Origin: RGIG7949 sp045628845
GTDB taxonomy: Bacteria; Bacillota; Clostridia; Oscillospirales; Oscillospiraceae
NCBI GenBank assembly: GCA_045628845.1
Contig: JAZQQE010000018.1
Coordinates: forward strand, 1 to 7,005
Length of the DNA: 7,005 bases
Reading direction: 5' to 3'
The notes beneath the pieces were generated by a model. It did not search any database. It was not told the DNA's origin and saw nothing but the letters and a program-made list of their open reading frames with translations. Each line of letters starts with the position of its first letter. Position 1 is the first letter of the stretch. The translations under genes and the position numbers were made by a program. Positions 1 to 7,005 of this stretch are shown here, in pieces.

Positions 1-3000
1 ATCTTTTCCGTGGAAATGCCGAGATCTGCAGACAGAATGGACATTCCGCCCACCAGCGGAATGGATTTCGGGATCTTCAGCGCAGCACGGGCGAACATCT
101 CAAAGAACCAGTCCGTATAGTCCTTACCCACGAGAACGATATAGCCCTGGCCCTCGATCACGCCCTGAAAGAGATTGACGTTGATCGCCGCTTTCAGATC
201 GATGCCCGGATACCATTCCAACCCCAGCTTGATGTTTTCAATCACTTCAATCTCATCGAGGATCTTGATGTCCTCCGCTTCCAGAGAGAAACCGGTGAGG
301 CCCACTTCGATCTTCGATTTTCCCTCAAGGATCTGTACGATGCTGAAGCTCATGGCGACGCACAGCTTGAGCGGCGGGACCGCCTGCGTGAGGAAGATGG
401 TATCATAGAGGTCGGAGAAGCCTCCGCCTCCGCCGGTCAGCCACAAAACGCCGCAGCCGTCCACGTTGATGCCCGGCTTGAAATCGCCGATGAAGAAGTA
501 GATCTCATCGGGGATGGGGATGTCGTCGTGGCTCTTGAAGCTGAGCTTTGCCTCCATGGCGAAGTTCGCCAGTTCCATTTCGCCCTCGAAGCCGAAGGCC
601 CAGTCATTGACGGTGTTGACCTCCAGCTCGCCCTCGATCTTGGGCAGGGGGTCGATCATGTTGGCAACACCGATCTTGACCTTGAAGTGCAGGCCGATGA
701 AGCCCTCGCCGCAGCCGAACAGGATATCCTGCACGTTGACCGCCGTGTTGACGCCGCGCTTGGCTTCCTCATCCGGCTCCTCGTCCACGCTCTTGAAATC
801 AAGCAGCTTGTTGATGCGGCCGGCATTGTAGGCGTACTGATAAAGACTCGGGGTGTCCTCCGTCCAGAGATCCCAAAGGCCCTTGATTTTGTCAAAATAG
901 GTCTGCTTGCTCTCGTCCTTTTCGTAGTCAGGATTTGCCTGCATGAAGCTCAGGCTCAGCTGTGCCGAGAACGAAAGCACACGTCCGATCTCCTCGTCAT
1001 CATCCATCATCACGCCAAGCTGGGCAAAGGCCATCTTAAACGCCATGCCGAGGAGGCTCTGGGCCGTGCCAAACACGTTCGGCCAGATCAGCGTGATGTG
1101 GTTTGCGCTGGAGTCTTCTTCGCTTTCGTCACGCGCGCCGTTTTCGTCATATTTGATCAGGGAGTATTCCTCCCCCTGCTCGATCTTGGTAAAGGCTGCC
1201 TTGCCCTTCCAGACGCCGGTGCGCTCGTCGCTCGTATAGAGCTCGCCGTCAAACTCCACACAGATCGCACCGCCCTCATTGTCCCCTTCATAGTACACCG
1301 ACATGGTGCCGCCCTCGAAGTCCAGGCAGTTGTTGATTGTGATGCAGTTGTCTACGGTGTACTTCCTGGTATCCTCGTCGAGCGTCTTGGTGCTCAGGGC
1401 GGTATAGCGGATGCGGCCGACAACCGTGCCGTCTGCATCTTCCACCTCGCCCGCCCCGTCCGGCACCGTGAACTCGCCGCGGATATCCATCAGCGTACCG
1501 ACAAGTTTCCTGTCTCCGGCATAAGTGCTGCCGGCAGTCTCTTTGAACGCCTTGAGTTCATTTTCGTCCTTGAAGTGCCGGATTTGATAGCAGAAGCTGT
1601 CATTCCCCTCGTCAAACTTGGCGACGGCGAGGATGCCGTAGCTGTCGTTTTTATACCTGGGATTGTCTGATACGGTAAAACGCATCGTGCCGGAGGTCTG
1701 TGTATTTGCCTCGCTTACGATCCCAGCGCTGACGGCCTCGGCGGTCCATTCCATGCTGATGTGCCAGTTTCCGACTGCAAGGCGAATATCGTCAGTCAGC
1801 GCGATATCCATCACGCCGTCCTTTATGGAAATATTCTCGTGCGGGATGGAGACACCGCCGGTCGCAGCTTCGCCCGGATAGGCAAACAGATTCCAGTGGG
1901 ACTTCTCCGCCAGAAGGTTCTCGTTACTCACCGTGAGGTACAGATGACGCGTCCCGGACGAATAGATGACGTCCGGCGTCATGGAAGCAAAGGTCACGGC
2001 AGGAATATTGCCGTTTACACCGGGAACAAGCACGTAAACGGTCTTCTCGCCGAGCAGATTGTTCTCCACGACCTCGTTCGCGTAAACCTCGAGGGTAATG
2101 CGCTCATAGGACGCTTCGTCCTTGAGTTTCGCCTTGAAATAGAGCGGCTGATTTTTTGCTTCGCCGACCTTCAGCTCAGCATACGTCACCTCATAGGGAT
2201 CGGTGGACGTGTAGCTGAAGCCGTTCATGGTTTCGCCGGAGCTGCCAAGCGGCATCAGGCCGGAAGTGCTTCTCACCGAAAGAATCAGATTGCTGAGGTC
2301 AGCAGCTGTCTCGCTCTCATAGTTTTCCAGAATGGCGGAAACCGCGAAATCCGCCTCCCCCACGCCGGGTGCGTCAGTGTAGCCGTCCTTGGCGTCGTTC
2401 AGATACAGACGCAGCGGTGCGGTCGCATTGACAGCGACTGCATCGGATACGGGTACACTGCTGTTGGAGTATACGCCGTAGCAGCTTGTGAAGCTGCCTG
2501 CCGTGCCGGCACCGATGCTGCCGAGGTTAAAGTACATCGCGCAGGCGCTGTCAGCCGTCATGTAGTCGTTGACGGAGTTGGTGAAGTTCAGCGTGCTGTC
2601 CGGAGTAAAGTCATACAGCGTGGAGGCAAGTCTGTTCCAGTGGCCGAAGGCGACTTTCTCCGGCATCGTGCTGTTCACGACGTAGGCCTGCACGGTGGGA
2701 TCGGAGAGATCGTCCACTGCGTAGAAGAGCTGGGGAATGCCGCTGTCGATGACCGTCTCGGAGGTGACCGTGCTGCCGCCGACCTCATAAAAAGCATAGT
2801 CGATGTTGTTCAGATAGGTGTCCATCAGCAGGCGGGCGCTGACATTGACGGGCGTACTGCCGTTGTTGGCAACACCTGCGGTAACTGACACCATGCCGTG
2901 CTCTGTGGACGACGTATTGGGCAGGGAGATGACCTCGGTGAAGAGCAGATCACCAAGCTTCCACTGCGCAACGATCTCCCCGTCTGCGGCGGTCTGGGAA

Positions 3001-3317
3001 ACAGCAACGCCGCTGCTTTCCGGATAAGTTCCGCCGAAAATGTAGTCTTTTCCGTCGATGCGGAAAGAGAGGAACGACGTATCGAACTCGCTGCTGTGAT
3101 AGAGCAGCTTTTTATTGTTGTCCGATTTTTTCAGATTGTTGCCCTTGTTCGTCCGGACCGCAAAGCCACCGTTGTCGCCGGACACGTCCACGGTGATATA
3201 GCCGTTGTCCAGCGTATATACGGTGGCGGGCTCCGCTGCCAGCGCCGAAAGCGGAAGGCAGCCAAGCAGCAGGACCAGTACCAGAAACAGAGACAGAAAC
3301 CGTTTTCCGTTTTTCAT
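1..3317 (-). CDS. Large secreted multidomain beta-rich protein of unknown function (3' end missing)
   Basis: The frame is open from ATG at 3317 to the window edge without a stop (1105 whole codons). The start is chosen because AGGAGG sits 7 bases upstream and the product opens with a signal peptide (residues 1-27). Residues about 30-285 form a beta-sandwich-like domain with a conserved-looking stretch FGHWNRLAS near 222-230 and TADSACAMYF near 253. Residues about 288-426 look like an Ig/CARDB-type module, and 430-550 like an IPT/TIG-type module. Residues about 555-740 hold YGILAVAKF, an RGEF strand and RTGVWKGKAAFTKIEQG near 699. A hydrophobic helix lies at 748-771, followed by an acidic DDDEE and a charged helical linker to about 858. 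From about 865 onward the chain is strand-rich, with VLWLTGGGGGF near 957-967 and LGLEWYPGIDL near 1027. I remember this order of motifs from large secreted clostridial proteins with no assigned function; that is memory, not a search. It could be a surface-binding or structural protein. No catalytic residues are recognisable. Confidence 0.95.
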   Translation of the reverse strand, partial: MKNGKRFLSLFLVLVLLLGCLPLSALAAEPATVYTLDNGYITVDVSGDNGGFAVRTNKGNNLKKSDNNKKLLYHSSEFDTSFLSFRIDGKDYIFGGTYPESSGVAVSQTAADGEIVAQWKLGDLLFTEVISLPNTSSTEHGMVSVTAGVANNGSTPVNVSARLLMDTYLNNIDYAFYEVGGSTVTSETVIDSGIPQLFYAVDDLSDPTVQAYVVNSTMPEKVAFGHWNRLASTLYDFTPDSTLNFTNSVNDYMTADSACAMYFNLGSIGAGTAGSFTSCYGVYSNSSVPVSDAVAVNATAPLRLYLNDAKDGYTDAPGVGEADFAVSAILENYESETAADLSNLILSVRSTSGLMPLGSSGETMNGFSYTSTDPYEVTYAELKVGEAKNQPLYFKAKLKDEASYERITLEVYANEVVENNLLGEKTVYVLVPGVNGNIPAVTFASMTPDVIYSSGTRHLYLTVSNENLLAEKSHWNLFAYPGEAATGGVSIPHENISIKDGVMDIALTDDIRLAVGNWHISMEWTAEAVSAGIVSEANTQTSGTMRFTVSDNPRYKNDSYGILAVAKFDEGNDSFCYQIRHFKDENELKAFKETAGSTYAGDRKLVGTLMDIRGEFTVPDGAGEVEDADGTVVGRIRYTALSTKTLDEDTRKYTVDNCITINNCLDFEGGTMSVYYEGDNEGGAICVEFDGELYTSDERTGVWKGKAAFTKIEQGEEYSLIKYDENGARDESEEDSSANHITLIWPNVFGTAQSLLGMAFKMAFAQLGVMMDDDEEIGRVLSFSAQLSLSFMQANPDYEKDESKQTYFDKIKGLWDLWTEDTPSLYQYAYNAGRINKLLDFKSVDEEPDEEAKRGVNTAVNVQDILFGCGEGFIGLHFKVKIGVANMIDPLPKIEGELEVNTVNDWAFGFEGEMELANFAMEAKLSFKSHDDIPIPDEIYFFIGDFKPGINVDGCGVLWLTGGGGGFSDLYDTIFLTQAVPPLKLCVAMSFSIVQILEGKSKIEVGLTGFSLEAEDIKILDEIEVIENIKLGLEWYPGIDLKAAINVNLFQGVIEGQGYIVLVGKDYTDWFFEMFARAALKIPKSIPLVGGMSILSADLGISTEK
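3237..3317 (-). other. Sec signal peptide of the downstream gene
   Basis: Residues 1-27 show a basic N-region (MKNGKR), an unbroken hydrophobic core of Phe, Leu and Val from residue 7 to 18, and a C-region ending A-L-A at 25-27, followed by AEP. This fits signal peptidase I cleavage after Ala27 (or Ala28). The core also contains L-L-G-C at residues 17-20, a partial lipobox. The residues after that Cys stay hydrophobic (LPLSALA), which makes a lipoprotein less likely. The protein is therefore exported across the membrane. Confidence 0.9.
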
Positions 3318-3323
3318 GTTCAT

Positions 3324-3331
3324 TCCTCCTT
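3324..3331 (-). promoter_or_regulatory. Ribosome-binding site overlapping the upstream stop codon
   Basis: On the minus strand the sequence reads AAGGAGGA, a near-perfect Shine-Dalgarno. Its first two A bases are the last two bases of the TAA that ends the upstream gene. It lies 7 bases before the ATG at 3317. An in-frame ATG at 3323 is only 1 base away and too close to be used efficiently, so this site decides the start. The overlap suggests that ribosomes finishing the upstream gene can reinitiate here. Confidence 0.92.
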
Positions 3332-6300
3332 ACCCTTCCACATCGATCAGGCATCGCAGGCTTTGTCTGCTCTGCGTCTGCAGATAGAGCGTGTAGAATC
3401 CTTCCGAGCTGATCGTGAATTTGCCGTCAGCACCGACCGTGACCTGATTTTTCAGATACTTGATCTGTCCGTCGTAATAGATCCCCCGTACAATGACCAG
3501 CTTATACGGTTCACCGGCTTCACGGAGATTGGAAACAGTCAGCGTGTGTTCACCTGGCGCGATGCTGATAACACCGCTGCTTTCGAGCTGCTCGCCGTCG
3601 ATGCAGACCTTCGGCAGATCCTTGCTGATGACCTTGACGAAGCGCTTTGCCGTGGCAGTATTCCCGGCGGCGTCGGTCGCAGTATATGTCACCGTGTAGG
3701 TCCCCGGCACGTTGAGATTTACGCTGCTGCTGTCATAGATCAGCGTCGGATCCGTTTTGCCGTTATCGGCGGCAGTCACTTCGTCATCCAGCAGGGCCTT
3801 CAGCTCGTCTGCCGCGCAGCCCTGTGTGACCTTGATGGTCGTACTGGTCATGCTGATGACGGGGGCAATGTTGTCAATGGCGTTCACCGTCACGGTGAAC
3901 TTCGTCTCGTTGCCCGCACCGTCCGTAAAACGGAGCTTCCTCGTTCCGTTGGACGTAAAGGAGATTTCCTGTTCCGTGTTGGCAGTCAACAGGATGTTTT
4001 TCCCATCATAAGAAAGCGTGCAGTTTTCATTGCTCTTGAGCGTTGCCGTCACAGTGCCGCCGGATACACTGACCTTGGTGGAGAAATCGCCGTTTGCGGG
4101 ATCGACGAAGGTGATGACCGGCGCGGCATAATCCGGGGCAGGACAGCCCGGGACAGCGCAATCGCGCTGCGCGTCGAAATCATAAACTCTGTTATTGCCG
4201 GCAAGGTCGGTAAAGCTCACGTCTTTTTTGTCCGTGCCGTAGAGGATAAACGTGTAAGGCGGCGTGTATGGATCATAGCGCTTTCCGGCAATGAACACCG
4301 TCTCCCATGGCGTCATTGTATAGCGCAGCGCATAGGGTACAGAGCTGCCGCCGCGCATGAGGGGTTCCACATCCACGTTACAGTTCGGTGCCGTCATGTC
4401 GACGGCGCCGTACGGCACCTGCAGATAAGCTTCGGCGGTCTGCCCGTTCGGTGCATAGACCGTGGCCTTGATCGTTTCACCGCAGCTGCAATCACTCGCA
4501 AACGTCACGGTGATACGCTGGCTGGTCTCATCCCACGAGATATCCCAATAGCTTCCATCCTGCGGCAGTGAGGAATATACTCCGCCGTGATCCTCATACT
4601 CGAGTCTTGTGGCAGTGGAAGAGATGTCGATCGGCTTGTCGCTGTAAATGTGCGCCGTAATCGCCGTATTGACCGGGCCGTTCGTAGGCTGCGACGGATC
4701 GATCCCGTCCTCCGTCACCAGTCCCGGCGACCATTCGACGGTCAGTGTCGGTGCGCTGTCGTCGACCTCCGTCAGCGGCGACAATTCGCTGAGGATAAAG
4801 TTCCCGGCGATATCCATCACCGTAACGGGAACCGCAGTATTGGTATTAAAGATAATGCAGTAGGGGTACTCCGTCTGGCTGTAATGACCTCCGCCCTCGT
4901 TTTTGCGAAGAGAGCTTCCGCTGACGGTCAGGCCGTCAGTCACCGTACCGTCATCAGCCATATCGCCGAGTTTCAGATACAGCGTATGCTGATACAGCGA
5001 ATCTGCGATCTCCTTCTGATCTTCGATCACGGGGCTCACGTTGTCGAACCATTTTGTAAGCTCGCTTTGCGTGATCCTGAACACGGTGAAGTTATCTGAG
5101 GCGGCATTCGTCCCATCCCTCGCATTGTCCACGACCGCCACCCAGAAGTCGGCACCGGCGGTCCGGAATTCCTTGCTGATATGGATCGTGTTGCCGGAGA
5201 GCGTGACGGAATCGTTGCTGAACGTGCTTGCCGAGTCATAGCTGAGTGTGGTCGGCTCGCTCGTCAGAAGCAGGATGCGGTAAGCGGAGTAATCCGTTAC
5301 GTTCAGTACAAGGCTGTAATCCTGCACATAGGAGGCATCGTTAAACGCCTTTTTTACCGCGTCTGCGTCGTCGCTCACGGAGAAGAACTCGGTCTTCGCA
5401 TAGGCCTCGCCCCTCTTCGCGTAGATATCCACGCTGACCGAAGGCTCCTCGGTATCCTTGTAGGGCTCGGGCGGTGCGCCGAGGGTAATGCCGTAATCCG
5501 CAAGACTGACCGTCGCGCTGCCGGCATGACCGAAGTCGTCGGTGTAGCGGAAGGTGCAGGTGGTGCTGCCGCCATTGGTAAAGATATGCTCCGTCTCGCC
5601 GTCTGCGGTCACATGGCGGGCAGTCTCGTAGCTGACGCGGACAAAATTCGTCGTCGTGACACCATTGGGGAACTCGTTTGCAAGCTCCGCGGGGGTAAAG
5701 CTGTTGCCGTACTCCTCAAAGTAGAAGTTCAGCTCCGCCTCCGGCGCGGTCTTTGCTACATTGTCGAGGTAGATGAACGTATAGTCAGCGTATTGTTCCG
5801 GGTTGTAGCTATTATATTCGTTCGCAGGGTATCGGCGGAATCCGTAGCAGCCTTCAGAGAAAACAATACGGGTTTTCGCGCTTTCGAGCGTAAGCGGCGA
5901 CTTGTCTCCGTTGACGTATCCGCCGGTGGTGACCTTTTTTGTACTCGGATCGTAGGAAAAGCTCATGAAGTAGTCTTTTCCGTCGTCCGTCGCGGCACTG
6001 ATCGTCACGTCTCCGGCGGTGGGCTCCAGCGTGGAGATCGACAAATCGAAACCGTATTCGCCAAAGACGTCAATAAGGGTGATTTGCTCGGTGTAGGTAT
6101 TGCCGAAGAGGTCGGTGTAGGTGATGTCCCAGTCGCCGTCCTTCGTGATCGGGAAGGCGTCGTACCACGTGGTCTGATAGCCGCTGATATTGCGGTTGAT
6201 CCAGCTCTTCGCGGGCTGTACCGGTGCGCTGAAGGTCAGGAACAGCGCATTGTCCCACGTAGTCCTGCTGATCTCCGTATACTCTTTATTCGTAATGTAC

Positions 6301-7005
6301 GGCTTCACACCGTAAGCGTTGCTCAAGGTGGGGCTCACCACATCGGAGCGGTTGCCGTACACATCGGACACGGCGAAATTCAGCTTCACATTCAGCGGTG
6401 CTTCCGCCGTCACGGCAGGTGAAATAACGCCCTGCACCGTCACATCCAGCGTGCCATCGCTGTTGGTCAGACCTGTATGGACTTGCGTAATACCGATCTT
6501 ATCTGAGCCGTCGGTTTTCCAATCTGTTTCGCTCGCTAACGACGTTTCCAGCGGCACCTCAATGTCCAGCATCGTACCGGATGCTATGCCGAGCTTCTTG
6601 CAGTATGCTTCGTCAAAGCCGATATGGAGCGTGGGGTCGAACGGGCCCGGATAAATAGTCCTACTGACGTAATTATACCGGGAGCTGCGGTACATAAAGG
6701 TCGCATCGCTGACGCTGAATTCAGCGGTAAAGGTTCCGGCAGCGCTATCGAACGAAACACCTTTCACGGTGATCACCGGAGCATCCGTGTCGCTGCGGTG
6801 GCCGCTTGTCATCATCAGCGGCACCGCGATGCCGTAGGCGTCCTTCATGAAGATGGACGCCCAAGTATCGCCCGACGGCATAGTGTAGCTGTAAACGCGG
6901 TTATCCTGCGTGGTGAAGGCTTCGCGCACATCTTCCTGGCCTTCTCTTGCATTATAGAGCGTGCGCTCACCCGGCACGGCAAAAGTCGCTTCGTAACGCA
7001 CTTTG
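3330..7005 (-). CDS. Giant secreted/surface protein with Ig-like repeat array (5' end missing)
   Basis: The frame is open from the window edge (first whole codon at 7004) to a TAA at 3332-3330, giving 1224 visible residues; the true start lies outside. The GTG at 7001 lies inside the open frame and shows no ribosome-binding site, so it is not taken as the start. Counting from 7004, the protein is a chain of beta-sandwich modules. Linkers of the form D-x-x-(A/S/E)-P occur near residues 72, 517, 654, 748, 869, 958 and 1044. D-x-x-G-(N/H) turns occur near 214, 298, 489, 731, 933, 1028 and 1111. Residues 1044-1127 fit the DUF5011-type bacterial Ig-like domain, ending in a strand with the sequence PGTYTVTYTATDAAGN. 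The last 97 residues form another beta-rich domain and end in LIDVEG, with no LPXTG motif, membrane segment or SLH repeat. No enzymatic motif is visible. The family role is usually a spacer, adhesin or binding scaffold on the cell surface; that role is inferred here. It is first in an operon with the gene that starts 12 bases downstream. Confidence 0.93.
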   Translation of the reverse strand, partial: KVRYEATFAVPGERTLYNAREGQEDVREAFTTQDNRVYSYTMPSGDTWASIFMKDAYGIAVPLMMTSGHRSDTDAPVITVKGVSFDSAAGTFTAEFSVSDATFMYRSSRYNYVSRTIYPGPFDPTLHIGFDEAYCKKLGIASGTMLDIEVPLETSLASETDWKTDGSDKIGITQVHTGLTNSDGTLDVTVQGVISPAVTAEAPLNVKLNFAVSDVYGNRSDVVSPTLSNAYGVKPYITNKEYTEISRTTWDNALFLTFSAPVQPAKSWINRNISGYQTTWYDAFPITKDGDWDITYTDLFGNTYTEQITLIDVFGEYGFDLSISTLEPTAGDVTISAATDDGKDYFMSFSYDPSTKKVTTGGYVNGDKSPLTLESAKTRIVFSEGCYGFRRYPANEYNSYNPEQYADYTFIYLDNVAKTAPEAELNFYFEEYGNSFTPAELANEFPNGVTTTNFVRVSYETARHVTADGETEHIFTNGGSTTCTFRYTDDFGHAGSATVSLADYGITLGAPPEPYKDTEEPSVSVDIYAKRGEAYAKTEFFSVSDDADAVKKAFNDASYVQDYSLVLNVTDYSAYRILLLTSEPTTLSYDSASTFSNDSVTLSGNTIHISKEFRTAGADFWVAVVDNARDGTNAASDNFTVFRITQSELTKWFDNVSPVIEDQKEIADSLYQHTLYLKLGDMADDGTVTDGLTVSGSSLRKNEGGGHYSQTEYPYCIIFNTNTAVPVTVMDIAGNFILSELSPLTEVDDSAPTLTVEWSPGLVTEDGIDPSQPTNGPVNTAITAHIYSDKPIDISSTATRLEYEDHGGVYSSLPQDGSYWDISWDETSQRITVTFASDCSCGETIKATVYAPNGQTAEAYLQVPYGAVDMTAPNCNVDVEPLMRGGSSVPYALRYTMTPWETVFIAGKRYDPYTPPYTFILYGTDKKDVSFTDLAGNNRVYDFDAQRDCAVPGCPAPDYAAPVITFVDPANGDFSTKVSVSGGTVTATLKSNENCTLSYDGKNILLTANTEQEISFTSNGTRKLRFTDGAGNETKFTVTVNAIDNIAPVISMTSTTIKVTQGCAADELKALLDDEVTAADNGKTDPTLIYDSSSVNLNVPGTYTVTYTATDAAGNTATAKRFVKVISKDLPKVCIDGEQLESSGVISIAPGEHTLTVSNLREAGEPYKLVIVRGIYYDGQIKYLKNQVTVGADGKFTISSEGFYTLYLQTQSRQSLRCLIDVEG
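3624..6791 (-). repeat. Diverged Ig-like module array within the upstream gene
   Basis: Seven linker motifs (D-x-x-A/S/E-P-x-h) begin at 6791, 5456, 5045, 4763, 4400, 4133 and 3875. Seven turn motifs begin at 6365 (DVYGN), 6113 (DLFGN), 5540 (DDFGH), 4814 (DIAGN), 4208 (DLAGN), 3923 (DGAGN) and 3674 (DAAGN). All are in the reading frame of the gene. The turn followed by a strand and then the next linker is the usual signature of bacterial Ig-like modules in Firmicutes surface proteins. Copies are strongly diverged in protein and DNA, and module spacing is irregular (about 84 to 240 residues between turns), so some modules may lack the turn or be a different fold. The last module (3875-3624) is the most canonical and DUF5011-like. 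Confidence 0.75.

Noticed and set aside
3321..3323. ATG at 3323 as the start of the downstream gene
   Set aside because: It is in frame but only 1 base from the AGGAGG core. The ATG at 3317 has a 7-base spacing. Use of either gives almost the same signal peptide.
3318..3329. Promoter or terminator between the two genes
   Set aside because: The gap is only 12 bases and is filled by the ribosome-binding site, leaving no room for a hairpin or promoter.
4154..4169. Perfect inverted repeat CAGCGC-AATC-GCGCTG as a terminator or regulatory hairpin
   Set aside because: It lies deep inside the upstream coding sequence, has only a 6-base stem and has no T-run on either side. Such a repeat is expected by chance in GC-rich coding DNA.
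2825..6258. Short minus-strand open frames in other registers (2825-3007, 3112-3354, 5036-5239, 5375-5575, 6070-6258)
   Set aside because: They overlap the two large genes out of frame, and their compositions (Arg/Pro/Ser rich) are typical of shifted reading of GC-rich coding DNA.
528..6422. Long plus-strand open frames (528-1670, 1761-2888, 2898-4571, 4587-5099, 5181-6422)
   Set aside because: All five lie in one plus frame that is exactly codon-aligned antisense to the two minus-strand genes. They stay open because TTA, CTA and TCA codons are rare in these GC-rich genes. Their products show no domain or signal peptide, and one of them runs straight across the junction between the two real genes.
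6999..7001. GTG as the start codon of the upstream gene
   Set aside because: The frame is already open before it (Lys codon at 7004-7002), there is no visible ribosome-binding site, and what follows is mid-domain beta sequence, not a signal peptide. The gene simply continues beyond the window.
1..7005. RNA genes, CRISPR arrays, insertion sequences, or a defence or toxin module
   Set aside because: No direct DNA repeats, tRNA-like folds, transposase motifs or nuclease/toxin motifs were seen. Both strands are accounted for by the two large exported proteins.

Overview
The window is almost wholly coding on the minus strand. It holds two very large, tandem, co-directional genes that are both cut by the window edges. 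The upstream gene lacks its 5' end and the downstream gene lacks its 3' end. A strong AAGGAGGA ribosome-binding site, a classic Sec signal peptide, GC-rich codon use and the domain types point to a Gram-positive Clostridia-type bacterium, plausibly a gut Oscillospiraceae-like lineage. That assignment is an inference from style; there is no marker gene here.

Layout in the direction of transcription (right to left). From 7005 to 3330 lies the C-terminal 1224 residues of a giant secreted or surface protein. It is built as a string of bacterial Ig-like modules marked by D-x-x-G-N turns and D-x-x-(A/S)-P linkers, with a DUF5011-like module near the end and a C-terminal beta-rich domain. After a 12-base gap whose ribosome-binding site overlaps the TAA stop, the second gene runs from 3317 to base 1 and beyond. 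It encodes a signal peptide followed by at least 1078 residues of secreted protein: an N-terminal beta-sandwich-like domain, Ig-like/CARDB-like and IPT-like modules, a distinctive mid-region with one hydrophobic helix, and a long strand-rich C-terminal region containing a glycine run.

The 12-base spacing and overlapping signals indicate one operon with probable translational coupling, so the two exported proteins are likely made together and may act together at the cell surface. No enzyme active site, cell-wall anchor (LPXTG), SLH domain, RNA gene, mobile element, CRISPR array or terminator is visible. The two genes share one reading frame, so a single TAA is all that separates two giant polypeptides. 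The downstream protein resembles a family of large secreted clostridial proteins that I remember by sequence pattern, but I know no function for it.
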